From Rufibacter sediminis (GTDB taxonomy: Bacteria; Bacteroidota; Bacteroidia; Cytophagales; Hymenobacteraceae), in assembly GCF_014269285.1 (NCBI RefSeq), contig NZ_JACOAF010000044.1, forward strand, positions 332,561 to 369,959: a stretch of DNA of 37,399 nucleotides, in the 5' to 3' direction. Made by a program: the position numbers and the translations under genes. Under the pieces are notes generated by a model. The model ran no database searches, was not told the origin of the DNA, and worked only from the letters and a program-made list of their open reading frames with translations. Below are positions 1 through 7,273 of the stretch, in pieces (position 1 is the first letter of the stretch; every line of letters starts with the position of its first letter).

Positions 1-5
1 CACGT

Positions 6-284
6 ATGGACAAGAGGGATTTAATATTAGCTGACTTGTTTGCTCAAGTGAAGTGTCATCATGACCCGGAGGACCACCCCACCTCCACCTCAAAGATTGC
101 CACAGACATTGACGTGCACCTGGACGAGGTGTTGTTGCTTTGCCAGGAATTAGCCCAGGAAGGCTTTTTGAAGATCAGCCCACTGAACTCGCCTCCGTTG
201 GTGTACCTCACGGTGATTGGTATTGCCCGCGCCCGCAGGTTAGATACTATTTACTCAACTTTAGGCCATAGAAGAACCTGCTAA
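6..284 (+). CDS. Small hypothetical protein, possibly winged-helix-like
   Basis: This is a 92-residue open frame with an ATG start close to the left edge of the window. I do not recognise the family. The composition (an acidic helical N-terminal half, then a segment around residues 42-70 resembling a helix followed by a beta-wing) would suit a small winged-helix or MarR-like fold, but no diagnostic motif is visible. There is no signal peptide or membrane segment. It stands alone: the next gene starts about 215 bp downstream behind its own promoter-like box. The possibility that it is the tail of an upstream operon cannot be tested because the window begins 5 bp before the start codon. Confidence 0.5.
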   Translation: MDKRDLILADLFAQVKCHHDPEDHPTSTSKIATDIDVHLDEVLLLCQELAQEGFLKISPLNSPPLVYLTVIGIARARRLDTIYSTLGHRRTC

Positions 285-407
285 ACCCATCGGTCTGACC
301 AGGGAAATCCAGCTATAAAAGATCAGGCTTCTGTTTTCTTCAGATCTGGTGTGCTGGTTCTGTTGCCGGGTAGGTGGCAGGGCAAAGTAGAAGGTAAGTT
401 CAGGTGT

Positions 408-449
408 GCTGTTTATGGCTTCTTTTGGAGAAAATAGGCCATAAACGGC
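408..449. repeat. GTTT..AAAC hairpin copy 1
   Basis: Stem GTTTATGGC (411-419) pairs with GCCATAAAC (438-446), with inner TTTT/AAAA complementarity. It is one copy of the dispersed hairpin family described in the findings. It lies upstream of the M20 gene and overlaps the longest possible reading frame of that gene, which argues against the upstream start at 404. Confidence 0.7.
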
Positions 450-467
450 ACTTTCGGTTTATAGCCG

Positions 468-475
468 TACCTTTG
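468..475 (+). promoter_or_regulatory. Bacteroidota-type -7 box upstream of M20 amidohydrolase
   Basis: TACCTTTG matches the Bacteroidota sigma-A -7 consensus TAnnTTTG and lies 24 bp before the preferred ATG at 500. No clear -33 TTTG is present at the usual spacing, so this is only a partial match. Confidence 0.4.
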
Positions 476-499
476 CCTAAACTGTTTGCCACCGTTCCC

Positions 500-1702
500 A
501 TGCAAGAACTTACCAGCCATATACAGAGACTCGCCCAGCAGTACGCCGCAGACACCGTGGCTACCCGGCAGCACCTGCACCAGCACCCAGAGTTATCGTT
601 TCAGGAAGTAGAGACCTCGGCTTTTGTGTTCCAAAAGCTGCAGGAGTATGGCCTGGAGCCGGAGCGAGTGACCCCTACGGGCGTTGTGGCCTTAATCAAA
701 GGCCGTAACCCCGAGAAAGCCACCACCGCCCTCCGCGCCGATTTAGACGCCCTGCCCATTCTGGAAACCAATGAGGTCGCCTATAAATCCAAGCACGAAG
801 GCGTGATGCACGCCTGTGGCCATGATGTGCACACTTCTTCTTTGTTAACCACGGCCCGCATTCTGCAGGAACTCCGCGAGGAATTTGAAGGCACGGTGAA
901 GCTTATTTTTCAGCCCGGCGAGGAGAAGTTCCCCGGCGGCGCGTCCCTGATGATCAAAGAAGGCGTGCTGGAAAACCCGGCCCCGCAGAGCATCATGGGC
1001 CAGCACGTGTTTCCGTTTCTGCCCGCCGGGAAAGTCGGCTTCCGCTCCGGCATGTACATGGCTTCCGCCGATGAAATCTACATCACCGTGAAAGGCAAAG
1101 GCGGTCACGGCGGATTGCCCGAGCAACTGATTGACCCCGTTCTGATCTCGGCGCACCTGCTGGTAGCGCTGCAGCAGATTGTCAGCCGTCGGGCCAACCC
1201 CAAAGTGCCGTCAGTACTGTCGTTCGGGAAAGTGATCGCCAACGGTGCCACCAACGTGATTCCGGGCGAGGTGAAAATAGAAGGCACCTTCCGGACCATG
1301 GACGAAGCCTGGCGTGCCGAGGCCAAGCAGAAAATAAAGCAACTGGCCGAAGGGCTGTGCGAGAGCATGGGCGGTTCCTGCGAGATCAACATCCTAGACG
1401 GCTATCCTTTCCTCAAGAATGACCCCGCCCTGGTTTCCCGCGCCCGAGCCGCCGCCGAAGCGTACCTGGGCGCAGAGAACGTGGTGGAACTGGACATGTG
1501 GATGGCCGCCGAGGATTTCGCCTACTACTCCCAGCAAACCGATGCCTGTTTCTACCGTCTGGGTACCCGCAACGAGGCCCAAGGCATCACCTCCGGCGTG
1601 CACACCCCTACCTTCAACATTGACGAAGACGCCCTGGAAGTGGGCAGTGGTCTCATGGCTTGGCTGGCGGTTAGTGAACTGCAGGCGTTAATCTCCGAAT
1701 AG
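500..1702 (+). CDS. M20 family metallopeptidase / amidohydrolase
   Basis: This 400-residue protein belongs to the M20D amidohydrolase group (N-acyl-amino-acid or hippurate hydrolase-like), cytoplasmic zinc/manganese enzymes that hydrolyse N-acyl amino acids or indole conjugates. Visible motifs: HQHPELSFQE near residues 27-36, the metal-binding HACGHDVH at 104-111 with the family's characteristic Cys106, QPGEE at 128-132 (catalytic and metal glutamates), GKGGHGG near 199-205 and WMAAEDFAYY near the C-terminus. The frame is open back to 404, but I chose the ATG at 500. It gives the usual family length, follows a -7 box at 468, and avoids coding through the 408-449 hairpin. No signal peptide is present from this start. 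The physiological substrate cannot be read from the sequence. A strong hairpin follows at 1758-1811. Confidence 0.9.
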   Translation: MQELTSHIQRLAQQYAADTVATRQHLHQHPELSFQEVETSAFVFQKLQEYGLEPERVTPTGVVALIKGRNPEKATTALRADLDALPILETNEVAYKSKHEGVMHACGHDVHTSSLLTTARILQELREEFEGTVKLIFQPGEEKFPGGASLMIKEGVLENPAPQSIMGQHVFPFLPAGKVGFRSGMYMASADEIYITVKGKGGHGGLPEQLIDPVLISAHLLVALQQIVSRRANPKVPSVLSFGKVIANGATNVIPGEVKIEGTFRTMDEAWRAEAKQKIKQLAEGLCESMGGSCEINILDGYPFLKNDPALVSRARAAAEAYLGAENVVELDMWMAAEDFAYYSQQTDACFYRLGTRNEAQGITSGVHTPTFNIDEDALEVGSGLMAWLAVSELQALISE

Positions 1703-1757
1703 AAGCGTGCTGCATTGCTAGCGAGTTATTGGTTGAAGTAGTTATTCAGTTAAGTTG

Positions 1758-1811
1758 AAGCCCTATGTTTAGAGCCTGCTTTTTAGAAAAGAGCGTCTAA
1801 ACATAGGGCTT
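1758..1811. terminator. Long hairpin terminator after M20 gene
   Basis: A perfect 16-bp outer stem (AAGCCCTATGTTTAGA at 1758-1773 with its complement at 1796-1811) encloses an inner TTTT/AAAA core. It lies 55 bp after the stop codon. It belongs to the GTTT..AAAC hairpin family and has only a short T-run, so termination is inferred from position and stem strength. Confidence 0.6.
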
Positions 1812-1852
1812 TCTGCTGTTAGTTAAACTAGGGTTCGTGTTTAACCAGTCTG

Positions 1853-1887
1853 GCCCGCCGTTGTTGGTGTTCTCACCAACAATCAAG
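1853..1887. repeat. GTTGTTGGTG hairpin, copy A
   Basis: TTGTTGGTG (1861-1869), loop TTCT, CACCAACAA (1874-1882), preceded by GCCCGCCG. The same unit recurs at 2044-2070 and 2461-2495. Confidence 0.75.
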
Positions 1888-1920
1888 TCAGCTTCTCTTA
1901 AGCAGAGATTCCCCCTTGCA

Positions 1921-2028
1921 AGGGTAGGGCTGTTGAATGTTAAAAATTTAGCTGGTTCAAGTTTTCAACGTGGACCTACAATGAGCTGAAGTTTGTAACT
2001 TCAGTGAGGCGTTAGCCTCAAAACTACT
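1921..2028 (-). repeat. Triple-hairpin element, copy 1 (inverted)
   Basis: Read on the minus strand it contains TGAGGC-TAAC-GCCTCA, then CTGAAGTT-ACA-AACTTCAG, then an imperfect CACGTT-GAA-AACTTG stem, followed by an A/T-rich stretch and a GC-rich tail. The order, spacing and most bases match the copies at 9095-9199 and 23001-23106. Confidence 0.8.
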
Positions 2029-2043
2029 CTATGGGTCTTTCTC

Positions 2044-2070
2044 GCCGTTGTTGGTGTTTTCACCAACGAC
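2044..2070. repeat. GTTGTTGGTG hairpin, copy B
   Basis: GTTGTTGGTG (2047-2056), loop TTTT, CACCAACGAC (2061-2070), with a single G-T wobble in the stem. The flank GCCG matches copies A and C. Confidence 0.75.
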
Positions 2071-2460
2071 CATGACTGCTTTTCCGGTTTGCTATCCGTC
2101 TTTACTTTTCATTTCCTTCCTGCCAAGCCTTGAGGCTGGAGTCGCGGTCTGCCCGCGTTTGTCACTTTTCTCCTGGATGAGAAAAGTAACCAAAAGAATC
2201 ATGAAGAAAAGAAACTCGCTGACGCTCAAACAGTCTTTTCTTCAGTAAAAGGTACCACCTGGTGAAAGCCTTCTGTTTCATAGCCCGCGTAGGCCTCTGC
2301 TGCTGGTGACGTTCTTGCGTGCGCTGTCTCGGCACTGGGCTACGCATGCGGCCCAGTTCCAATAGAGCGCATGATCCTGCACAGGGATTGAGAACCGTCG
2401 CAATGCTTGCATAGTCCTGCGGATGGGGATGAATGTCTGTGCTATCCAGTTTCGCTAGTT

Positions 2461-2495
2461 GCCCGCCGTTGTTGGTGTTCTCACCAACAACCAAG
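2461..2495. repeat. GTTGTTGGTG hairpin, copy C
   Basis: A perfect 10-bp stem, GTTGTTGGTG (2468-2477) and CACCAACAAC (2482-2491), with loop TTCT. The flanks GCCCGCC and CAAG are shared with copy A. Confidence 0.75.
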
Positions 2496-2547
2496 ACTTC
2501 GCCTCAACTAGCATGCTGATATCGATTAATCTCTCAATCGGCTGATT

Positions 2548-2587
2548 CTGTTTTCAGGCTGTTTTTCAGAAAATAGGCACAAAACAG
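2548..2587. repeat. GTTT..AAAC hairpin copy
   Basis: Outer stem CTGTTTT (2548-2554) and AAAACAG (2581-2587) around a GGCTG / TAGGC and TTTT / AAAA core. It is a degenerate but recognisable member of the dispersed hairpin family. Confidence 0.6.
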
Positions 2588-2770
2588 GGTTTCCATAAAA
2601 GTGCTTAGGCTTATCAGATATGGCATTTTTCGTGCTTGCCTTCATTAGGGTATAGAAGGGAGTGCTTGGGCTGAGTTGCCAATTATAAGTAATATTTCAG
2701 ACATAATGTCTTGATGAGTGAAGGTGAGTTTTATAAAATAAGACGTAGTGTCTGGTTTTGGCTTGTTTTC

Positions 2771-2812
2771 TCAATTGGTACAGAATTTACTATAGGGTAA
2801 GTATCCAATTGA
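2771..2812. promoter_or_regulatory. Inverted repeat upstream of hsp20
   Basis: TCAATTGG (2771-2778) and CCAATTGA (2805-2812) form a perfect 8-bp inverted repeat separated by 26 bp. The spacer also carries TTAC/GTAA complementarity. It ends 25 bp before the Hsp20 ATG, so it could be an operator pair or a hairpin in the leader. No known heat-shock operator (such as CIRCE) is recognisable. Confidence 0.35.
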
Positions 2813-2837
2813 AATTCAACCTAGAGACATAAAGAAA

Positions 2838-3272
2838 ATGACAACTGTAAAACAACAACCGGTATTGCAAGGTAGAGCGCCACAGACGTTTAGCAGCCTG
2901 TTAGACACTTTCTTCCAAGACACCGTGAACAACCGCCGGGTGCAAGGCTTTACCCCAGCCGTTGACCTGTGGGAGACCGAGAAAAGCTATGAAGTAGAAC
3001 TGGCCCTGCCCGGTCTTAAAAAGGAAAACATTAACGTGGAGTTTGAGGAAGGAGTGTTGCGCATCAGCGGCGAGCGTCCGTTCAACAAAGAAAACCAGGG
3101 GCAGAAATTCCTCCGGGTAGAGAACCTCTACGGTAAATTCAGACGGGCTTTCCAATTGCCAGACCACGTAGACGCCACCGCCATTGAGGCGCAGTTCGAG
3201 AACGGAATCCTCCGCATCTCCGTGCCTAAAGTAGAGGAGAAAGTGGTGAAACACCAGATCTCCGTGAAATAA
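2838..3272 (+). CDS. Hsp20/alpha-crystallin family small heat-shock protein
   Basis: A 144-residue ATP-independent holdase that would bind unfolding proteins in the cytoplasm as an oligomer. The alpha-crystallin domain spans roughly residues 36-133: it opens at VDLWETEKSYEVELALPGLKKENI, contains the EEGVLRISGER strand, and closes with FENGILRISVPK, whose GxLxIxVPK pattern is diagnostic. The N-terminal arm carries the common Bacteroidota SSLLDTFFQD-like start. The length is typical. The start is an ATG after an A-rich leader (ACATAAAGAAAATG), normal for this phylum where Shine-Dalgarno pairing is weak. It is monocistronic: a clear terminator follows at 3293. The next gene is a Deg protease, another protein-quality factor, though with separate signals. 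Confidence 0.95.
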   Translation: MTTVKQQPVLQGRAPQTFSSLLDTFFQDTVNNRRVQGFTPAVDLWETEKSYEVELALPGLKKENINVEFEEGVLRISGERPFNKENQGQKFLRVENLYGKFRRAFQLPDHVDATAIEAQFENGILRISVPKVEEKVVKHQISVK

Positions 3273-3292
3273 GCAAACGTTAAGAATATGTT

Positions 3293-3318
3293 AAAAAGGC
3301 GCTTCTGAGCGCCTTTTT
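3293..3318 (+). terminator. Rho-independent terminator after hsp20
   Basis: AAAAAGGCGCT, loop TCTG, AGCGCCTTTTT: a perfect GC-rich stem with an A-tract and T-tract, 20 bp after the Hsp20 stop codon. The symmetric A/T tracts could let it act in both directions. Confidence 0.9.
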
Positions 3319-3454
3319 GGCGTAGTCTTTGTTTTGGAATAATACTTGTTTTGCTATTTTAGCGTTACCCACGTACATATAAAAGCAAGACAATTCTTTC
3401 TTTGAAACAGAAGAAACCGATCCATTTATTAATCTTTATAGCTGACCTATAGAT

Positions 3455-4948
3455 ATGAAAACAAAACAGTTTATGTTAGGGCTCATGCTTTCTGCCATGG
3501 TGGGCGGAGGGGTGGCCGTTGGGGGTTATAAACTGCTGGAGGAAGATAAGCCTGTCAACGGACAACAAGCGCCTAATACCAACGTGCGGTACACCAGTGC
3601 CATGCGCACCTCAGACGTAGTAGTGCCCGAAGGACTGAACTTCGTGACCTCGGCAGAGCTGGTAACACCGGCAGTAGTGCACGTGACCACAGAATACAAA
3701 GTACAGGCGAGCCGCATGCCCAGCAATGTGCATCCGTTCTTCCGTGATTTCTTCGGCGATGACTTTGAAGGATACCAGCGGCCGCAACAAGGCCCGGCCA
3801 TGGGTTCCGGTTCCGGGGTGATCATTGCCTCCAACGGTTACGTGGTCACCAACAACCACGTGATCGATCGCGCCGATAAAATCCAGGTGATTCTGGACGA
3901 TAAACGCACGTACGAGGCTACGCTGGTAGGCACTGACCCCAATACCGACATCGCCCTATTGAAAATCAATGCCGATAACCTGCCCGCCCTGCGCTACGGA
4001 AACTCAGACAATGTGAAAGTGGGCGAGTGGGTGCTGGCCGTGGGTAACCCGTTCAACCTGAACTCTACCGTGACCGCCGGTATCGTGAGTGCGAAAGGAC
4101 GTAACGTAGGCATTCTGCAAGGAGCTGGGAACATGAGCGTAGAGTCGTTCATCCAGACCGATGCCGCCGTGAACCCTGGTAACAGTGGTGGCGCTTTGGT
4201 GAACCTGAACGGCGACCTGATTGGCATCAACACGGCCATCGCTTCGCAGACGGGTTCTTTTGCCGGGTATTCGTTTGCGGTGCCTTCCTCCATTGTGAGC
4301 AAGGTAGTGGATGACCTCCTGAAATACGGTGAAGTGCAACGGGCCTTATTAGGGGTGCAGATGCAGGAAGTAAACGCCGAATTAGCCAAAGAGAAAAACC
4401 TGAAAACCCTGAACGGGGTGTACGTGGCGGGCTTCTCTGAAAGCAGTGCCGCTAAAACCGCCGGTTTACAGGAAGGCGACGTCATCACCCAGATCAACGG
4501 CGTGAAGGTGAACACCAGCGCGCAGTTGCAGGAGCAAGTGACCAGATACCGTCCCGGCGATAAAATCAAGGTGGCCTTCCTGCGCGGCGGAAGCGAGAAA
4601 AACATCAACGTGACCCTGCGCAACGCCAGCGGCAGCACTGAGATTGTGAAACGCGATCCTAACTCCACCAAGGCCATGACCATTGATGGTGCCAAGTTTG
4701 AAGCCGCCAGCAAACAGGAGCTGAACAAACTGGACATCACGGGTGGCGTGAAAATCAGTGGGGTAGAGGAAAGCGCCTTCGCCGAGACCGGCATGAAAGA
4801 TGGTTTCATCATCACCAGCATTGACAAGAAACCCACCAACGCTCCGCAAGACGTAGACAAAGTGCTGAAAAGTACCCGCCGGGGTGGTCTCCTGATTGAA
4901 GGCGTGTACCCAGACGGCCGTCGGGCGTACTATGCCTTGGGCCGATAA
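3455..4948 (+). CDS. htrA: Deg/HtrA (Do family) serine protease with two PDZ domains
   Basis: A 497-residue envelope protease/chaperone of the S1C family that degrades or refolds damaged exported proteins. Residues 5-25 are hydrophobic and glycine-rich, acting as a signal peptide or membrane anchor with the catalytic part in the periplasm. The trypsin-like domain (about 65-285) has all three catalytic residues: His135 in TNNHVID, Asp165 in NTDIALLK and Ser244 in NPGNSGGAL. PDZ1 covers about 298-390 (LLGVQMQEV...GLQEGDVITQINGVKV). A shorter, more divergent second PDZ covers about 415-490 (GVKISGVEESAFAETGMKDGFIITSIDKK). Length and domain order match Bacteroidota DegP/DegQ proteins. It appears monocistronic, with a terminator behind it at 4992. 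A possible promoter (TTTG, 18 bp, TATTTTAG) lies at 3333-3362. Confidence 0.95.
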   Translation: MKTKQFMLGLMLSAMVGGGVAVGGYKLLEEDKPVNGQQAPNTNVRYTSAMRTSDVVVPEGLNFVTSAELVTPAVVHVTTEYKVQASRMPSNVHPFFRDFFGDDFEGYQRPQQGPAMGSGSGVIIASNGYVVTNNHVIDRADKIQVILDDKRTYEATLVGTDPNTDIALLKINADNLPALRYGNSDNVKVGEWVLAVGNPFNLNSTVTAGIVSAKGRNVGILQGAGNMSVESFIQTDAAVNPGNSGGALVNLNGDLIGINTAIASQTGSFAGYSFAVPSSIVSKVVDDLLKYGEVQRALLGVQMQEVNAELAKEKNLKTLNGVYVAGFSESSAAKTAGLQEGDVITQINGVKVNTSAQLQEQVTRYRPGDKIKVAFLRGGSEKNINVTLRNASGSTEIVKRDPNSTKAMTIDGAKFEAASKQELNKLDITGGVKISGVEESAFAETGMKDGFIITSIDKKPTNAPQDVDKVLKSTRRGGLLIEGVYPDGRRAYYALGR

Positions 4949-4991
4949 TTTGAGCCTCTTTTCTGAAAAACAAGCCTGAAACGGCTTTTAC

Positions 4992-5027
4992 AAAGCTCCT
5001 GCCACACGGCAGGAGCTTTTTGTTTTT
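4992..5027 (+). terminator. Rho-independent terminator after htrA
   Basis: AAAGCTCCTGCC, loop ACAC, GGCAGGAGCTTT (4992-5019), followed by a T-rich run to 5027. The 12-bp stem is perfect. A degenerate GTTT..AAAC-like sequence lies just before it (about 4952-4985). Confidence 0.9.
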
Positions 5028-5088
5028 TATGTTCGCAGAAAGGCCTATACTAGGGCTTCTATTTCTTGATTTAACCTAGCACCTCATT

Positions 5089-6645
5089 ATGCAGACGGAG
5101 ACCAAAACAGACATCACCGATATACTTTCCCAGCTGGGCATCAAAGACGCCAACCCCGCCTACAGCACCGGCCTGACCTGGGGTGGAGAAAATAACGCGG
5201 AAACCCGCACCATCCATTCGCCCACCAACGGCAAGCGCATCGCTACCGTGAACATGGCCTCCGAGGCCGATTACGAGCAGGTGATCACCACCGCGCAGCA
5301 GGCATTTCTGGAGTGGCGTACCTGGCCCTCGCCCAAACGCGGCGAAGTGGTGCGCCAGATCGGGCAGAAGCTGCGCGAGTATAAAGAGCCTTTGGGCAAG
5401 CTGGTGAGCTACGAGATGGGCAAGATTTTGCAAGAGGGCCTGGGCGAGGTACAGGAGATGATTGACATCTGCGACTTCGCGGTGGGCTTGTCGCGGCAGC
5501 TGCACGGCTACACCATGCACTCTGAGCGGCCCACGCACCGCATGTACGAGCAATACCATCCGCTGGGCATTGTAGGCGTGATCTCGGCGTTCAACTTTCC
5601 GGTGGCGGTATGGAGCTGGAACGCCATGCTGGCCGCCATCTGCGGCGATGTGGTGGTCTGGAAACCTTCCGAGAAAACCCCGTTAACGGCAGTGGCCTGT
5701 CAGCAGATCATCCAGGACGTATTGCAGGAAAACCAGGTGCCCGAAGGCGTGTTCAATATCATCATAGGAGATGCGGAGATCGGGAGCAAAATGGCGCATG
5801 ATGAGCGTGTGCCGCTGGTGTCTGCCACGGGTTCAACGCGCATGGGCAAGAAAGTAGGCGAGGCCGTGGGCCGGCGTTTAGGGCGTTCTTTGCTGGAACT
5901 AGGCGGAAACAACGCCATCATCCTGACTCCCAACGCTGATCTGGAAATGGCCATCCGGGCGGTGGTGTTCGGGGCGGTTGGCACCTGCGGCCAGCGCTGC
6001 ACATCTACCCGCCGTCTGATCATCCATGATAGTATTTATGACGAGGTGAAAGAACGCCTGCTGAAAGTGTACCCCAACCTGCCCATCGGCGATCCATTGA
6101 AAGACGGTATTCTGGTAGGTCCGCTCATTGACAAAGACGCCACCGCCGCTTTCCTGGATGCGCTGGAGCGCGTGCAGCAGGAGGGCGGAAACTTATTGAC
6201 CGGCGGAGAAGTGCTGGAAGGCGAGGAATACGCCACCGGTACTTACGTGACGCCGGCTATTGTGGAAGCCGAGCATTCGTACCACACTGTGCAGGAAGAA
6301 ACCTTCGCGCCCATTCTGTACCTCATCAAGTACAGCGGTGACGTGAACAATGCCATCGATATCCAGAACGGGGTGCGGCAGGGCTTGTCTTCGTCCATCT
6401 TCTCGTCTAACCTACTGGAGACCGAAGCGTTCTTGAGCCACTGGGGTTCTGACTGCGGCATTGCCAACGTGAACATAGGCACCTCTGGGGCCGAGATTGG
6501 CGGCGCGTTTGGGGGCGAGAAAGACACCGGCGGCGGCCGTGAGTCGGGTTCTGACGCGTGGCGGTTCTACATGCGCCGACAAACCAACACCATCAACTTC
6601 GGGCGGGAGTTGCCGCTGGCCCAAGGCATCAAATTTGACTTTTAA
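5089..6645 (+). CDS. ALDH7-type aldehyde dehydrogenase (aminoadipate semialdehyde dehydrogenase-like)
   Basis: A 518-residue NAD(P)-dependent aldehyde dehydrogenase. It most resembles the antiquitin/ALDH7 group, which oxidises L-2-aminoadipate 6-semialdehyde (in equilibrium with piperideine-6-carboxylate) to aminoadipate in lysine breakdown. Visible landmarks: SAFNFPVAVW (166-175), KPSEKTPLT in the cofactor fold (192-200), the catalytic glutamate Glu270 in LLELGGNNAII, and the nucleophile Cys304 in GTCGQRCTSTRR. The C-terminal NIGTSGAEIGGAFGGEKDTGGGRESGSDAWRFYMRR block is typical of ALDH7. No signal peptide is present, so it is cytoplasmic. No lysine-pathway neighbour (LKR/SDH or aminotransferase) is in the window, so the substrate rests on sequence resemblance alone. 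Confidence 0.92.
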   Translation: MQTETKTDITDILSQLGIKDANPAYSTGLTWGGENNAETRTIHSPTNGKRIATVNMASEADYEQVITTAQQAFLEWRTWPSPKRGEVVRQIGQKLREYKEPLGKLVSYEMGKILQEGLGEVQEMIDICDFAVGLSRQLHGYTMHSERPTHRMYEQYHPLGIVGVISAFNFPVAVWSWNAMLAAICGDVVVWKPSEKTPLTAVACQQIIQDVLQENQVPEGVFNIIIGDAEIGSKMAHDERVPLVSATGSTRMGKKVGEAVGRRLGRSLLELGGNNAIILTPNADLEMAIRAVVFGAVGTCGQRCTSTRRLIIHDSIYDEVKERLLKVYPNLPIGDPLKDGILVGPLIDKDATAAFLDALERVQQEGGNLLTGGEVLEGEEYATGTYVTPAIVEAEHSYHTVQEETFAPILYLIKYSGDVNNAIDIQNGVRQGLSSSIFSSNLLETEAFLSHWGSDCGIANVNIGTSGAEIGGAFGGEKDTGGGRESGSDAWRFYMRRQTNTINFGRELPLAQGIKFDF

Positions 6646-6784
6646 GCAAACAAATAAAGCCGAGGCGGCAGCGTTTGAATAGAAAAACGAAAGGATATCC
6701 CGGGGCTGATTTCCGTGCAGGGAAGAAGCGTGAAACTGTATTGGACCTAACCTGTTCTCCTGTTAGCATCAAGAAAAAACTCTA

Positions 6785-7273
6785 ATGGATACCTCGCTTC
6801 AACAAGCACGCCGGCAAGGAAGCACGTACGCGCTCAGGGTTACCCTGGTCACGGAAGTGGTCCTTGCCGTGCTTTTCTTCACCTTGCTGCTCTCGGTGAC
6901 CAGCTCGGCCCAGATGTTCTGGGACATCGTCACGTACCTGGGCACGGTCAATCTGGCCATCTTTGTTTTCTCCAGCCTGCTGTTCGCGTTTCTGGTGGGC
7001 AGAAAGGCCGGGGTGAACATCCTGATCCGGAAAAAGAAATCCACGTGGGTAGGGGTGTTCTCGGGGCTCAAGGTGGTGCTGTTCTCCACGCTTATCTGCG
7101 TGCTGGCCGCCTTGTTCCTGCAGGCAACCACCGGTGCCCTGGAGAAAGGCTGGCTGTTGAATTACATCATGAAGCCATTCGCCTGGATGGGGCTGCTGTG
7201 CCTGGTTCCGGTGACCATTGCCGGGCTGTGGTACGGCTACAAACTGAAAAGTAAACAGGAACTATCCTCATGA
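6785..7273 (+). CDS. Four-TM hypothetical membrane protein
   Basis: A 162-residue integral membrane protein with four predicted helices at about residues 18-39, 51-72, 89-113 and 129-150. The linker between helices 2 and 3 is basic (RKAGVNILIRKKK), which would place it in the cytoplasm. I do not recognise a family. Its stop codon overlaps the start of the next gene (ATGATGA junction at 7270), so the two are almost certainly co-transcribed and translationally coupled. That links this protein to an exported SMP-30-like protein, though no function follows from it. Confidence 0.7.
   Translation: MDTSLQQARRQGSTYALRVTLVTEVVLAVLFFTLLLSVTSSAQMFWDIVTYLGTVNLAIFVFSSLLFAFLVGRKAGVNILIRKKKSTWVGVFSGLKVVLFSTLICVLAALFLQATTGALEKGWLLNYIMKPFAWMGLLCLVPVTIAGLWYGYKLKSKQELSS

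Larger units (their letters stand above)
1703..2837. other. Gene-free, repeat-rich 1.1-kb intergenic region
   Basis: No convincing gene lies here; the open frames at 2048-2248 (+) and 2162-2494 (-) cross hairpins and resemble no family. It holds a long terminator-like hairpin (1758-1811), a minus-oriented triple-hairpin element (about 1921-2028), three GTTGTTGGTG hairpins (1861-1882, 2047-2070, 2468-2491), a CTTTTCTC/GAGAAAAG stem (2164-2187), an ACTGGGC/GCCCAGT stem (2334-2357) and a further GTTTT hairpin (2548-2587). The stretch from 2160 to 2500 is unusually rich in potential RNA structure. Confidence 0.7.

Noticed and set aside
404..499. Upstream extension of the M20 gene (32 extra codons from ATG 404)
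   Set aside because: It crosses a hairpin (408-449) and a -7 box (468-475), the added residues are unlike family N-termini, and ATG 500 gives the normal family length.
2162..2494. Minus-strand open frame of 110 codons in the repeat-rich gap
   Set aside because: It spans two hairpins and its translation resembles no family; it looks like a by-product of repeated sequence rather than a gene.
1853..2495. The three GTTGTTGGTG hairpins as a CRISPR array
   Set aside because: The units are irregularly spaced (about 185 and 420 bp), with no uniform spacers and no cas genes.
3994..4860. Minus-strand open frame of 288 codons inside the Deg protease gene
   Set aside because: It is antisense to a gene with all catalytic motifs, has serine/proline/threonine-rich shadow composition and no recognisable domain.
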